Positions 9,039 through 18,320 are shown, counted from the stretch's first letter. The stretch is DNA of 64,000 nt from Bacteroidia bacterium (GCA_030429205.1 JAUICZ010000002.1:1-64000); one strand, 5' to 3'. Made by a program: numbers and translations. Notes: generated by a model from the letters alone, not told the origin.

Positions 9039-10067
9039 CTAAGCCTCAGCTTCTTCTACTTCCTTCGCTTGTTCGTCTTGTGGTTGAAGAGCCGCACGTA
9101 TTTGTGTTTCTATATCGCTCATCAGATCCGGGTTGTCCAGCATGAATTGTTTTACCGCTTCACGACCCTGGCCTAATTTAGTATCGTTATAACTGTACCA
9201 AGATCCGCTTTTGTTCAGGATGTCTAAGTCTACACCCATATCTATGATCTCGCCCACCTTGCTGATGCCTTGTCCGTATATAATGTCGAACTCTACGATG
9301 CGGAATGGGGGAGCAACCTTGTTTTTAACCACCTTAACACGTGTACGGTTACCTGCTGCAACGTCACCATCTTTTATCTGGCTGATACGACGGATGTCTA
9401 AACGTACAGACGCGTAGAACTTCAATGCATTACCACCGGTAGTTGTTTCAGGGTTACCGAACATCACACCTATCTTCTCGCGCAATTGGTTGATGAAGAT
9501 ACAAGAGCAACCTGTACGGTTGATGGTTGCCGTTAGCTTACGTAGTGCCTGGCTCATTAGCCTTGCCTGTAAGCCCATTTTGCTATCACCCATTTCACCT
9601 TCCAGCTCTCCTTTTGGTACAAGTGCTGCTACAGAGTCAATTACTACTATGTCTAATGCTCCTGATGATATTAGTCTGTCTGCTATTTCCAGTGCCTGCT
9701 CACCATAATCCGGTTGAGAGATGATGAGGTTATCTACATCTACACCCAGTTTGCGTGCGTAAGAAGCGTCGAAAGCGTGCTCTGCATCTATAATAGCGCA
9801 AATGCCACCTTTCTTTTGTGCTTCTGCAATAGTGTGTATCGCAATAGTTGTTTTACCTGATGATTCAGGGCCGTATATTTCAATAACACGTCCGCGGGGG
9901 AAACCGCCAACACCCAATGCTACATCTAAGCCTAATGAACCTGTACTGATCGTGTCTACATTTACCTGTTTCTTGTCGCCCAGCATCATTACCGAGCCTT
10001 TACCAAAGTCTTTCTCAATCTTGTCGAGTGCGAGCTTTAATACTTTCTTTTTGTCGTCTGCAGCCAT
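9039..10067 (-). CDS. recA: Recombinase RecA
   Basis: A 342-residue RecA, the ATP-dependent strand-exchange protein of homologous recombination and the coprotease of the SOS response. Walker A GPESSGKT is at 66-73, Walker B is [12 protein letters not shown], and the L2 DNA-binding loop contains [28 protein letters not shown] split over the usual motif positions. The C-terminus is acidic ([13 protein letters not shown]), as in most RecA proteins. Length is normal. The 5' region carries two TTGTACAA palindromes (10122-10147), a candidate operator. Confidence 0.97.
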   Translation of the reverse strand: MAADDKKKVLKLALDKIEKDFGKGSVMMLGDKKQVNVDTISTGSLGLDVALGVGGFPRGRVIEIYGPESSGKTTIAIHTIAEAQKKGGICAIIDAEHAFDASYARKLGVDVDNLIISQPDYGEQALEIADRLISSGALDIVVIDSVAALVPKGELEGEMGDSKMGLQARLMSQALRKLTATINRTGCSCIFINQLREKIGVMFGNPETTTGGNALKFYASVRLDIRRISQIKDGDVAAGNRTRVKVVKNKVAPPFRIVEFDIIYGQGISKVGEIIDMGVDLDILNKSGSWYSYNDTKLGQGREAVKQFMLDNPDLMSDIETQIRAALQPQDEQAKEVEEAEA

Positions 10068-10121
10068 TTCTTTGTTGTTATGTGGTTAGAAATTTAATTC
10101 AGGGTCAAATATACAAATGTT

Positions 10122-10147
10122 TTGTACAAACATGCACATTTGTACAA
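10122..10147. promoter_or_regulatory. Double TTGTACAA palindrome upstream of recA
   Basis: Two perfect 8-base palindromes TTGTACAA at 10122-10129 and 10140-10147 are centred 18 bases apart. Together with the TGCA in the middle they make a 26-base near-perfect palindrome. It lies 55-80 bases before the recA start, where an SOS operator would be. That it binds LexA or another repressor is inference. Confidence 0.5.
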
Positions 10148-10330
10148 GTTTTTTATTCAATTTGTGTAAATGGCCTGTTTTTCTACAGTAAAATAACGGA
10201 AAAAAGGGGTGCGACAGCAGATATTTTACCCACACAATTGCTGTAAAGTGTATAATAATATACGGGCAGTGTTGAACATGGCGGATGGAAAGTTTTAGGC
10301 GATGAAGTATCTTCAACCTGCATACACAGG

Positions 10331-11644
10331 ATGATGAAAAAGAGACTGACCCGCGTAAGAAAAAAAGAGCTGGGACTGGCTGAACTCATCGCCATTGCAC
10401 TAGGTGGGATGGTTGGTGGCGGAATCTTCTCGATACTGGGAATATCGGTACAGCATGTGGGTAATGCCACCCCTGTAGCTATATTGGCAGGCGGGTTGCT
10501 GGCTTTATTGGCGGCATACTCTTACGTAAAGCTGGCAGGGCTGTATAAAGAGGAAGGTGCTACTTACTCTTTCTTTAAAAAGACTTTCCCCGACTCTAAA
10601 TTTGCTGCCTCGGTTATCGGTTGGCTGGTGGTGTTTGGTTACATCAGCACACTGGCGCTGTATTCGTTCACTTTTTCGTCTTACTTCTGTAGTATATTGC
10701 CTGTAGAGAGAAGCGACTGGCTGAACAAGATAATAGCAGGTTTAATCATACTGGTATTTGCGGTGGTGAATGTGCTGAGCGTAAAGGGCATGGGTAAGCT
10801 GGAAGACTGGATGGTGTATACCAAGATCATCTTACTATTGTTCATATCGGGCTTGCTGGCAGGCAAGGGCGATATAGAGAATTTTACACCGATGCTCACG
10901 GCAGATACTTCAATTACGGGTATCATCGTCATAGCATCTATCACCTTTGTAGCGTACGAGGGCTTTCAGTTGGTAATACATGCTTATAATGAAATGAGCA
11001 ATCCTGAAAAGAACATACCTCGTGCTATATACAGCGCAGTGGTGATAGCTACATTGTTGTACATAGTATTAGCTATAGGGGCATTAGCAACTATACCCAA
11101 AGAGGCTATTATAAAAGATAAGGAGTATGCCCTGGCAGCAGGTTCTCAACAGATATTGGGCAGGTTTGGTTTCTTTATTGTGATATTGGGTGCATTGCTG
11201 GCGACATCCAGTGCTATTAGTGGTACTATATTCGGAGCCTCTAGGTTGATTGCTGTAATCGCGAGCGATGGTTACTTTCCCAAGGTGTTCAGCCGCAGGA
11301 TAAAAACACATATACCTGCAAATGCAATAGCGTTGATGAGTGTACTGGCGTTTCTGCTGATACTCAGTGGCGGGCTGGAGATGATACTGGAGTTTGGTAG
11401 CATCACGTTTATCATCGTTTCGTTTTTGATGGCCTATGCCAACTACAAAAAAAGAAAAGAAACCAACTCTCATGTAGTCTTTACCGTGCTGGCGATGGTA
11501 GGTTTAGCAGGTGCAGGGGCTACTATATTATACTTTAAAATAACAGAATCGATTGAGCAGCTATTGCCGATACTGGTGATGTTTGTGATACTGGGAGTAG
11601 GTGCCTATGCTTATGCCCGCCGAATGATACAGCATAATAAATAG
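10331..11644 (+). CDS. APC family amino acid permease
   Basis: A 437-residue transporter of the amino acid-polyamine-organocation superfamily with about 12 membrane helices. The first helix carries the APC substrate-site signature ALGGMVGGGIFSILG, and helix 6 has SITFVAYEGFQLV. It begins with a basic cytoplasmic end (MMKKRLTRVRKKELG); the second Met is an alternative start. Substrate specificity is not resolvable, though the sequence is of the general YbaT/YjeH-like type. It stands alone: recA diverges upstream and a repeat region lies downstream. Confidence 0.85.
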   Translation: MMKKRLTRVRKKELGLAELIAIALGGMVGGGIFSILGISVQHVGNATPVAILAGGLLALLAAYSYVKLAGLYKEEGATYSFFKKTFPDSKFAASVIGWLVVFGYISTLALYSFTFSSYFCSILPVERSDWLNKIIAGLIILVFAVVNVLSVKGMGKLEDWMVYTKIILLLFISGLLAGKGDIENFTPMLTADTSITGIIVIASITFVAYEGFQLVIHAYNEMSNPEKNIPRAIYSAVVIATLLYIVLAIGALATIPKEAIIKDKEYALAAGSQQILGRFGFFIVILGALLATSSAISGTIFGASRLIAVIASDGYFPKVFSRRIKTHIPANAIALMSVLAFLLILSGGLEMILEFGSITFIIVSFLMAYANYKKRKETNSHVVFTVLAMVGLAGAGATILYFKITESIEQLLPILVMFVILGVGAYAYARRMIQHNK

Positions 11645-11707
11645 CAGGGAAGTGTGACGCTGGTGTTACATGTGCTCATATCCTTTATTGTTCTTTCTTT
11701 GCTTGTG

Positions 11708-11847
11708 CCCCTCTTTCTTTTATCACCAAAAGAAAGAGGCAAAGAAAAAGTGCCGAAATCTAATTCACTCCAACGATTTCGGACCTGTCACAGATTAAGT
11801 GGTTTGCTACTGTACTGCCATACTTAGGTACTGTATCGTTTGTAACG
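11708..11847. repeat. Two-hairpin dispersed repeat, copy 1
   Basis: Begins with the hairpin CCTCTTTCTTTT/AAAAGAAAGAGG (loop ATCACC), a linker CAAAGAAAAAGTG, then a second hairpin CCGAAATC/GATTTCGG. About 50 further bases match copy 2 at 18186-18320, including CTGTCACAGATTAAG and TGTACTGCCATACTTAGG, and end in TGTATCGTTTGTAAC. A related copy with a different second stem is at 55244. Short frames through it are not genes. Confidence 0.85.
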
Positions 11848-11926
11848 GGAGTGTTACAAGTTGGGTGATTTTCACTTATAACGAGAAGTAGATAAGTTCT
11901 ATTTTTAGAGGTAATCTATTTAAGTT

Positions 11927-13204
11927 ATGAGTATTAACACTATTGCAGATTTACTTGAAGAGTTTGTTGCTGTGGAATCAGAAATGCTGAACAGTCATGA
12001 TATTAAGCATCCGGTTACAGTTGGGGCGATGTTTGAAGGTTTGACTGAAGATATTTTACAAAAATCTATTTTTTCGGAATTAGATTTAAAGGTAGTAAAG
12101 AACAGTTTTATTAAAGGTTGTGAATCAGAGTTCGACGTTATGTTAGTTGAAGGGGAAGCGGAACAAATACCTTATACAGAGAGATATCGATATCCTATTG
12201 ATCAAGTACTTGTAGTAATACAAGTAAAAAAGAACTTATTTTCCAAAGACATAAGTGATGGATATAATAACTTGAAGAATATTTATAAAGATACTGATAC
12301 TCCTGAGGAAGAGGACTATCATAAAAGATTATTTCGTGATGCGTTTAGAGGTATATGTCGTAAGGATATTTACAATGATAGTTATAACGAATTAAATGAG
12401 AATGAAAAGCAGATATATTATACACTCAATTATGAAGCACTATTGCCAATAAGAATCATTTGGGGATATAACGGGTTTAAAAGCGAGCATACATTTAGAG
12501 AAGCTTTTTATAAGTATTTATCTGAAAATATATCAACCTCAACTGATAATATTATTAGAGGCTATGGTGTGTTAAGTTTCCCTAATCAAATAATATGTGG
12601 TAAATACAGCTTTGTGAAAATAAATGGTATGCCATTTGGTTACCCTATTGAGGATGATTGGTGGTACTTTTATGCTTCTACACCTGTTTTATCTATTTAC
12701 TACTTTCTTGAATTGTTGTGGACAAGGTTATCATATAAGTATAAAAGGTTGCCAACTGAAATTTTTGGTGATGATTTGGAAGTAAATGAAATGTTTAACT
12801 TTTTATCCGGGAAAGCTAAGAAAGTCAATGATGCACATGGTTGGGAATACAAATACCACAAAACAACAAAAAAAGAACTTGGTAAAGGAGTAGGTGTAAA
12901 GGAGTGGATGCCAGTAGAGATTGATGTTAAGCAATACTCCATTATTAATGAGATTGGTCAAAACGGTGCGGTTGAAATTGACTCGGAATTAGAAAAGTAT
13001 GTAATTGAAGGTGATTTATACAATTCTATTGATGATTTTATTTTTAAGCTTACTGAAACAGGACTTGTATACATAGAAAACAATAAGTTGAAGCTTTTAA
13101 CAGATAATTGTCAATGCGCTTTCTTGCCAAACGGTAAAATAGTAGCGGCCGACAATAAGAGTGGTAGATTAACCAATTGGATTAATCAACAAATGAATAA
13201 CTAA
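11927..13204 (+). CDS. DUF6602-like protein, probable PD-(D/E)xK nuclease fold
   Basis: A 425-residue protein visibly richer in A and T than its neighbours. The N-terminal 105 residues have the shape of a restriction-endonuclease-like core: an acidic helix GAMFEGLTEDIL (Glu37, Glu41), SEFDVMLVEG (Asp70) and VLVVIQVKKNL (Gln99-Val-Lys101). DUF6602 proteins have the same order and occur in defence and mobile regions. The C-terminal 300 residues show no known domain. It has no partner gene: repeats lie on both sides (11708-11847 and 13230-13420). Likely acquired horizontally; the nuclease role is inference from the E-D-QxK pattern. Confidence 0.6.
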   Translation: MSINTIADLLEEFVAVESEMLNSHDIKHPVTVGAMFEGLTEDILQKSIFSELDLKVVKNSFIKGCESEFDVMLVEGEAEQIPYTERYRYPIDQVLVVIQVKKNLFSKDISDGYNNLKNIYKDTDTPEEEDYHKRLFRDAFRGICRKDIYNDSYNELNENEKQIYYTLNYEALLPIRIIWGYNGFKSEHTFREAFYKYLSENISTSTDNIIRGYGVLSFPNQIICGKYSFVKINGMPFGYPIEDDWWYFYASTPVLSIYYFLELLWTRLSYKYKRLPTEIFGDDLEVNEMFNFLSGKAKKVNDAHGWEYKYHKTTKKELGKGVGVKEWMPVEIDVKQYSIINEIGQNGAVEIDSELEKYVIEGDLYNSIDDFIFKLTETGLVYIENNKLKLLTDNCQCAFLPNGKIVAADNKSGRLTNWINQQMNN

Positions 13205-13282
13205 GTTCAATAATATAAACAAGCTGTACTTGTAACACTACTGTTACAACCGTTACAGTGTGTATTCCCCTTATGCTTATTG

Positions 13283-13384
13283 GTCATTGCGAAGACTGTA
13301 AGGATGAAGCAACCTCGTAACTACACATGTTATGGCGAGATTGCCACAGTCATAACGCTGTAAGCGTTACTCCCTCGCAATGAC
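13283..13384. repeat. GTCATTGCGA palindromic repeat, copy 1
   Basis: About 102 bases with inverted ends (GTCATTGCGA ... TCGCAATGAC) and inner arms GAAGCAACCTCG/CGAGATTGCCAC and GCGTTATGACTG-related segments. Copies 2 and 3 lie at 16694-16795 and 17928-18030; partial copies are at 18110 and 54717. It is flanked by TGTAAC/GTTACA motifs. Confidence 0.85.
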
Positions 13385-13503
13385 GGGTAGTGTACAGGTG
13401 CTGTATCGTTTGTAACAGTAGTGTTACATTGCGTTATTTAAATACTACAGCTGTAATGAGTACTTTGTGCTTTATAACATACAGTATCACCTAAGCCGGG
13501 TAA

Positions 13504-14193
13504 ATGATTGGAATTTTAGTAGCAATTGCTGTTTCGTGGTTGCTTTTATATGTAATAGAAAAAGAAAGCATTCTTGCACTGGGCTTTCTGCCTGCTCTTA
13601 AAAGGGTAAAGCAGTTTTTAGTTGGCTTTATCATTACGGCTACGCTCTGTGTGCTTGTTCAGTATTTTGAGGCTTACCTCTGTTCCTATGGCTGGGCGAT
13701 GAATAAAGGCATTACCGCAGGTGTTGTTTTAAAATCTTTCTGGTGGGATGTGAAGTCTGTATTGACAGAGGAGCTTGTTTTTCGTGGTGCGTTACTCTAT
13801 ATCTTTATTAAGAAGATAGGTTCGGGTAAAGCGGTGTTGTTTTCTGCCATTGCGTTTGGTGTATATCATTGGTTCTCTTACGGTGTGTTAGGCGATGTTA
13901 TGGGGATGGCCTTTGTGTTCATCGGCACTGGGTTGATGGGTTATGCATGGGCTTGGGCGTTCTCAAAAACCAAATCGATGATGCTTCCATTTGGTCTGCA
14001 TCTGGGGTGGAACTTTGTGTACAACACTATATTCTCAAAAGGGCCGTTGGGCGAGCTGGTATTGGTGGCAAAAGGCGGGCATGGTTTAACAGATTGGGTA
14101 TCGCTGCTCAACTTTTTAACGGGCTTGCTGATAGTGCCCATACTGGTGTTGCTCTACGTGAAATTCTTTGTACAAACAGAACCTGAAAACTAG
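13504..14193 (+). CDS. CPBP family intramembrane metalloprotease (CAAX protease-like)
   Basis: A 229-residue membrane protein with about seven helices and the three CPBP/Abi motifs: Glu89-Glu90-x3-Arg94 (TEELVFRGAL), FGVYHW (His122) and HLGWN (His166, Asn170). These residues form the metal site of intramembrane proteases such as Rce1. In bacteria the family is linked to bacteriocin self-immunity or protein processing, but the substrate here is unknown. The serine hydrolase gene starts one base after its stop, so the two form an operon. Confidence 0.85.
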   Translation: MIGILVAIAVSWLLLYVIEKESILALGFLPALKRVKQFLVGFIITATLCVLVQYFEAYLCSYGWAMNKGITAGVVLKSFWWDVKSVLTEELVFRGALLYIFIKKIGSGKAVLFSAIAFGVYHWFSYGVLGDVMGMAFVFIGTGLMGYAWAWAFSKTKSMMLPFGLHLGWNFVYNTIFSKGPLGELVLVAKGGHGLTDWVSLLNFLTGLLIVPILVLLYVKFFVQTEPEN

Positions 14194-14194
14194 T

Positions 14195-15235
14195 ATGAAC
14201 AAGAAGACAACAAAGCGTATACTGGGAGTAGTATTAATTGTCGCAACGGTAACCTCCTTGTTCTTTGTGCCATGGATGGTGGTAAAGGCATGGATACTGC
14301 CACTGCCTAATACTGTTCAAGAGCAGGTAGACGAAGCTGTTGGTCACGGGTTTGACGGAATGGTTGTTTATGTAGATCAGGCAGGTAAGCCTCCACAATA
14401 TTACTCAGCAGGCTGGCACAACAGAGAAGCTAAAACACCTGCCAACCCACATGCTATATTTAAAATCGCTAGCATCAGTAAACTGTATGTTGCAGTAGCC
14501 GTAACTAAGCTGGTAAACGATGGGCGACTGTCTTTAGACAAAACAATTGTTGATTATCTGCCACAGCTGAAACAGAGTATTGAAAATGCAGATAAGATCA
14601 CTTTGAGGATGTTGTTACAGCATAGAAGTGGTATACCAAACTTTACGGATGCTCCTGACTTTTGGGCTGCCCCAACAGTAACCTACGAAGAGAGTCTGGC
14701 ATTGATATTAGGTATGCCTGCCAGCTTTGCGCCTGATGCTGACTATGAATATTGTAATACCAACTATTTGTTGCTCAACAAGATCATGGATGTTACACTG
14801 GGGTATGACAACTTTCAGTTTATTAAAGAAAAGGTGTTGACTCCGTTGGGGTTGAGTAATACCTATGGCTCCTTAAGTAGTGTAGATATGGATAAAATGA
14901 TGAGCGGCTACCATGTAGGACATCCGTACGATTTAAAGAACGATGAATTTGCATACTCTATTTTCGCCACGGCAGAAGATGTAGGTGTGTTTTTAAGAGC
15001 ACTGAATGATGGCTCTGTATTTGAGCCTAACGAACAAGAGATCTATACATCAGTTTATAAATACGAACATGCAGGTTGGGTACCAGGCTATCAGAGTTTT
15101 GCCAACTATTACAAAGACATAGATGCTGTTGTTGTAGCGTTTTATAGTACCACCGACCCTAAGCTGTACAATTGGAACTTATCTGAGGTCATCAATAACA
15201 GAATAGTTAAGATACTGAGAAAGCAAGCATCTTAA
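14195..15235 (+). CDS. Serine hydrolase, beta-lactamase/penicillin-binding protein-like (class C fold)
   Basis: A 346-residue protein with one N-terminal membrane anchor (residues about 9-35) and an extracytoplasmic serine hydrolase domain. The catalytic SxxK is Ser93-Ile-Ser-Lys96 in KIASISKLY, the second motif is Y-C-N in DYEYCNTNY, and the third is the H-x-G-type HAGWVPG. Proteins of this group act as D-aminopeptidases, carboxypeptidases or esterases; the substrate is not evident. ATG 14195 is preferred over a TTG at 14168 that overlaps the CPBP gene. The one-base spacing suggests translational coupling with it. Confidence 0.85.
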   Translation: MNKKTTKRILGVVLIVATVTSLFFVPWMVVKAWILPLPNTVQEQVDEAVGHGFDGMVVYVDQAGKPPQYYSAGWHNREAKTPANPHAIFKIASISKLYVAVAVTKLVNDGRLSLDKTIVDYLPQLKQSIENADKITLRMLLQHRSGIPNFTDAPDFWAAPTVTYEESLALILGMPASFAPDADYEYCNTNYLLLNKIMDVTLGYDNFQFIKEKVLTPLGLSNTYGSLSSVDMDKMMSGYHVGHPYDLKNDEFAYSIFATAEDVGVFLRALNDGSVFEPNEQEIYTSVYKYEHAGWVPGYQSFANYYKDIDAVVVAFYSTTDPKLYNWNLSEVINNRIVKILRKQAS

Positions 15236-15260
15236 AATAGACCATGAAACTCGTAAGGCG

Positions 15261-16394
15261 TTACTGTATCACCAGCTTCATAGTAAATTGCCCGGCAGAT
15301 AATAAGTACATGCCTTTGCCCAGTTGTTGCGTGTTAATAACCTCGTGGTGGTTACCCGCCTGATAGTTTATTGTTTTGCTCCATACTGTTCTGCCCAATA
15401 CATCTGTAATTACTATTTCTGTACTACCACCATGCGCTGCATAAAAGCTAAGTGTGGTTTGCCCTTTGCCGGGGTTGGGGTAAAGTGTTGGTGCTGTAAG
15501 GTTGTTGGTAGTATTAGTAATGTTCACACCCTTTAGCTCGTGTTTAGAAAAGAACTTCCATATTTCAAGAGAAGCGCTGATGTCCATATTGCCTGCATTG
15601 CCCGGCCATTGGTGTGCACCACCGTTTACTTTTAGCAACTCTACAGTGCTGCCATGCCAACCATTCTTATATTCATATAACTCTACGGTACTGCCATCGT
15701 TAGGGTCACTGTCAGGTATGTTGGAAACAACAGCAGCAGTGTCGCAGTGGTTGTAGTTGATCCAATAGTCCAATACTTCTTGCACGGGTTTTGAGCCTGC
15801 TATTTGGTTGCCGTTGAAACCTATTACTACATCACTCGTGCCGTGTATCTGTAAAACAGGTGTGGCGTGTGTAGGGCTACAGTTGTTCAATATCTTATCA
15901 GTCATAGTGCCCGATACAGATGCTATAGCAGCGATCTTATCGCTCAACCGGCATGCTAACTCATAACTAAAAAAGCCTCCGTTAGAAAAGCCGGTGCTAT
16001 ATATTCTTTTCGCATTGATGTTGTATGCGGCAGATATGGTGTCTATCATAGCAGCGGTAAAGCCTACATCATCAGCAGTGCTGGTATTGGTCCACCCGCC
16101 AACATTCCAGTGGTTGCTACCGCTTAGGGGTGTGCCCAGGGGATATACTGCTATAAACCCCGCAGTGTCTGCAATGCTTTCGAAAGCAGCCCTGTTTTTC
16201 ATAGAGTTAGAAGAGCCTGTAAACCCATGAAAACAGAATACTAAAGGCGCGGGAGTACTGCTGCTGTAATTAGCAGGTATGTACAAAACATAGCTACGCT
16301 GCACGCCATTGTGCATCATTGTTTTATTGATGGTTTGTTGTGCGGTACTGCAAAAGGGTAACGCCAGTAGAATGGTAATGATTATCTGTTTCAT
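15261..16394 (-). CDS. Secreted esterase (LpqC/PHB-depolymerase/feruloyl esterase-like) with T9SS sorting domain
   Basis: A 377-residue secreted alpha/beta hydrolase. After a signal peptide (MKQIIITILLALPFCSTAQQ) comes the fold with oxyanion segment FCFHGFTG, the nucleophile elbow GFSNGG (Ser137) and a likely catalytic His in GGAHQWPG. The last 75 residues, from LYPNPGKGQTTLSFY to MKLVIQ, form a T9SS type A sorting domain, so the enzyme should be exported across the outer membrane. The family cleaves polyester or feruloyl-ester bonds; the substrate here is unknown. It is convergent with the serine hydrolase gene, with a 25-base gap. Confidence 0.88.
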   Translation of the reverse strand: MKQIIITILLALPFCSTAQQTINKTMMHNGVQRSYVLYIPANYSSSTPAPLVFCFHGFTGSSNSMKNRAAFESIADTAGFIAVYPLGTPLSGSNHWNVGGWTNTSTADDVGFTAAMIDTISAAYNINAKRIYSTGFSNGGFFSYELACRLSDKIAAIASVSGTMTDKILNNCSPTHATPVLQIHGTSDVVIGFNGNQIAGSKPVQEVLDYWINYNHCDTAAVVSNIPDSDPNDGSTVELYEYKNGWHGSTVELLKVNGGAHQWPGNAGNMDISASLEIWKFFSKHELKGVNITNTTNNLTAPTLYPNPGKGQTTLSFYAAHGGSTEIVITDVLGRTVWSKTINYQAGNHHEVINTQQLGKGMYLLSAGQFTMKLVIQ

Positions 16395-16426
16395 GCAGCT
16401 GTAAGTTACTCAATAATTGGTGGATG

Positions 16427-16660
16427 TTGGGTTGTAACATTTGTATCGGTTGGTGTTACAAGTGATACATCATGTTTACTCCTTATTCCTACTAATTGTC
16501 ACCCTGAACTTGATTATTTCGTTCATAATGTCTTTTACTTGTCTCTATGAGTGCTTCGCAATTCAGGGTCTCGCGTAGCACTTATTTCTCGAGATGCTGA
16601 ATCGAGTTCAGCATGACAGGTGAGGGTATATGTGTGTACTGTATCGTTTGTAACGGTAGT
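16427..16660. repeat. Mixed repeat modules: GTAAC/GTTAC motif and CACCCTGAACTTGA inverted repeat
   Basis: Part of a gene-free stretch (16395-16836). TGTAACATTTGTATCGG at 16429 and TGTATCGTTTGTAAC at 16637 belong to a short dispersed module. Between them, 16498-16618 is an element with ends GTCACCCTGAACTTGA and TCGAGTTCAGCATGAC, related to the repeats at 39.5 and 40.8 kb. A 66-codon frame through it has no protein character. Confidence 0.7.
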
Positions 16661-16693
16661 GTTACAAAATGTATATACCTCACTCATTCTCTC

Positions 16694-16795
16694 GTCATTG
16701 CGAAGACTGTAAGGATGAAGCAATCTCGTAACCACACGTGTTATGGCGAAATTGCCACAGTCATAACGCTATAAGCGTTACTCCTTCGCAATGAC
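16694..16795. repeat. GTCATTGCGA palindromic repeat, copy 2
   Basis: 102 bases, nearly identical to the copy at 13283-13384, with differences mainly as single substitutions. It is followed by CTGTATCGTTTGTAACAGC, the same short module found beside copy 1. This arrangement fills the gap before the gene ending at 16837. Confidence 0.85.
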
Positions 16796-16836
16796 AGCTG
16801 GGGGTATATACCCCTGTATCGTTTGTAACAGCGGTG

Positions 16837-17274
16837 TTACATTTCCCAAGGTGCAGGTGCTCTGACTATATAAACATGTTTTTCCAGTTCTTTAAGAATA
16901 AGTCTTTTGTCGAACCACATGATGCCTTGTAGTTTTACTCTTGCTCTTCTTCCATCTTTTTTTAGTATATCAAGAGAGTGGTAAGTGTGTCTATTGCTAA
17001 ATTTATAACTCTCGGAAGACGGCCATATTTTATCCATATCAGATAAGAGTAGTGTTTCTGATTCTTTAGAGAAAAAGCTTTTTACGATTAGCTTATCAGA
17101 AGTGATAGTAACTTTTTTAATGATGAAGATCTCAAAGGCATAAAATATGATTGCTGCAAGTGATAATACCAGCAACATAACCGGGTGTATAAGTATTCCT
17201 GAACTAAGCCATATTAATATTATTACTGACAAATATGTCAGAGACCAGTAGCCATATGTTTTGCCTTCATTCAC
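16837..17274 (-). CDS. Membrane protein with PH-like cytoplasmic domain
   Basis: A 145-residue protein with two adjacent membrane helices (residues about 8-25 and 28-50) followed by a beta-rich domain starting KKVTITSDKLIVKSFFSKE. This order resembles small bacterial proteins with a PH-like (bPH) domain, whose role is usually unknown. No catalytic residues stand out. The C-terminus ends RAPAPWEM. Its start lies 35 bases after the stop of the DUF2141 gene on the same strand, so it may be co-transcribed. Confidence 0.65.
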   Translation of the reverse strand: MNEGKTYGYWSLTYLSVIILIWLSSGILIHPVMLLVLSLAAIIFYAFEIFIIKKVTITSDKLIVKSFFSKESETLLLSDMDKIWPSSESYKFSNRHTYHSLDILKKDGRRARVKLQGIMWFDKRLILKELEKHVYIVRAPAPWEM

Positions 17275-17309
17275 ATTGCTAATCTACTATTTTGCTAGGT
17301 TCTGTGACG

Positions 17310-17753
17310 TTATATATAGCGCATTTTTACGGTTACGTTCTTAGTGCTGTCTTTCTTTAGTGTAAACTTAAAGCTGTCGTAACTGGGCTTGCTCAGGCTG
17401 CTGTGGTAGTAGTCAGAGAATCCAAAACCTTCTTTTGGCATACGAATGAAGTTGTAATCCATCTCGTTGTTCTTATTCTCATCGTCCAGTAACGATATGC
17501 CGTATTCGCCCGCAGGTAGCGATATACGCAAGCTGAGTGTACCGTCCTTCACCTTTTGTTTAGAGAAGTTCAACCTCTTGTAAGCATCTTTTTCTTCAAA
17601 CTGATCCGCCCCGGTAAATATATGTACACGTATATTGCCCTTGTTGTTTTTAAGGCCTTTTATGGTAACCAATACATCTTCTGCAAGTAGTGTGGTTGGG
17701 GTTGCCAGTAGCAATACAAATAGTGCAGCAATAGCCAATAGGTGTGTTCTCAT
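17310..17753 (-). CDS. DUF2141 domain secreted protein
   Basis: A 147-residue secreted protein. A signal peptide (MRTHLLAIAALFVLLLATPT) precedes a beta-sandwich domain with the DUF2141 landmarks: VTIKGLKNNKGNIRVHIF, LPAGEYGISLLDDENKNNEMDYNF split at the Asp/Asn turn, MPKEGFGFSDY, and a final KNVTVKMRYI strand. The family is widespread in Bacteroidota and its function is unknown. It is the first gene of a likely pair with the membrane protein at 16837. Confidence 0.85.
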   Translation of the reverse strand: MRTHLLAIAALFVLLLATPTTLLAEDVLVTIKGLKNNKGNIRVHIFTGADQFEEKDAYKRLNFSKQKVKDGTLSLRISLPAGEYGISLLDDENKNNEMDYNFIRMPKEGFGFSDYYHSSLSKPSYDSFKFTLKKDSTKNVTVKMRYI

Positions 17754-17867
17754 TATATAGTCTTTTATAATTGTCTGTTGTAAAGGTATTGTATGTATAG
17801 CTACTATGATATTGAAGAATTGTTAAATCGGGTAGTACCTCTAATGATCGTTGTGCTTATGTATTGT

Positions 17868-18144
17868 AGGGGTTGTATCGGCGGTGTTACAAGCGATACA
17901 CTATGCATATCCCTTACTTATTCTCTCGTCATTGCGAGGAACGAAGCAATCTCGTTATTATAAAAGTGATCGTAACATAGCAAGATTGCCGCGTCGCTAT
18001 CTGACAAAGCAGATACCTCCTCGCAATGACGGGTTTTATATATGGTGTCAACTGTAACACCCCTGTTACATCCGTTACACTATGTATTCCCCTTACTCTT
18101 TTCTCATTGGTCATTGCGAAGACTGTAAGGATGAAGCAATCTCG
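17868..18144. repeat. GTCATTGCGA repeat copies 3 and 4 with GTAAC/GTTAC modules
   Basis: A gene-free stretch. A divergent full copy of the palindromic element is at 17928-18030 (ends GTCATTGCGA and TCGCAATGAC, centre replaced by unrelated sequence). A half copy is at 18110-18144. Between and before them are GTGTTACAAGCGATACA (17884) and TGTAACACCCCTGTTACA (18052), the same short module seen around copies 1 and 2. Frames reported through this region are repeat-derived. Confidence 0.75.
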
Positions 18145-18185
18145 TTTTAATAAGGTTGTTTAAGTCATGGTATCATACTATATAT

Positions 18186-18320
18186 CCCTCTTTCTTTTAT
18201 CACCAAAAGAAAGGAGGCAAAGAAAAAGTGCCGAAATCTAATTCACTCCAACGATTTCGGACTTGTCACAGATTAAGCTATGTACTGCCATACTTAGGTG
18301 CTGTAACGTACCTGTTACAG
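18186..18320. repeat. Two-hairpin dispersed repeat, copy 2
   Basis: Closely matches 11708-11847: the CTTTCTTTT/AAAAGAAAG hairpin (with one inserted G), linker CAAAGAAAAAGTG, then CCGAAATC/GATTTCGG, CTTGTCACAGATTAAG and TGTACTGCCATACTTAGG. It ends in CTGTAACGTACCTGTTACAG. The repeat forms the apparent 5' extension of the next gene's frame, which is why that gene is started at 18360. Confidence 0.85.

Noticed and set aside
9211-10089. Several frames antisense to recA
   Set aside because: They shadow a highly conserved gene and have no independent motif.
13869-14186. 105-codon frame overlapping the CPBP protease gene
   Set aside because: Out of frame inside a gene whose catalytic motifs are intact; the translation is low-quality and unlike any protein.
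16535-16735. 66-codon frame on the minus strand
   Set aside because: It is made wholly of two dispersed repeat families.
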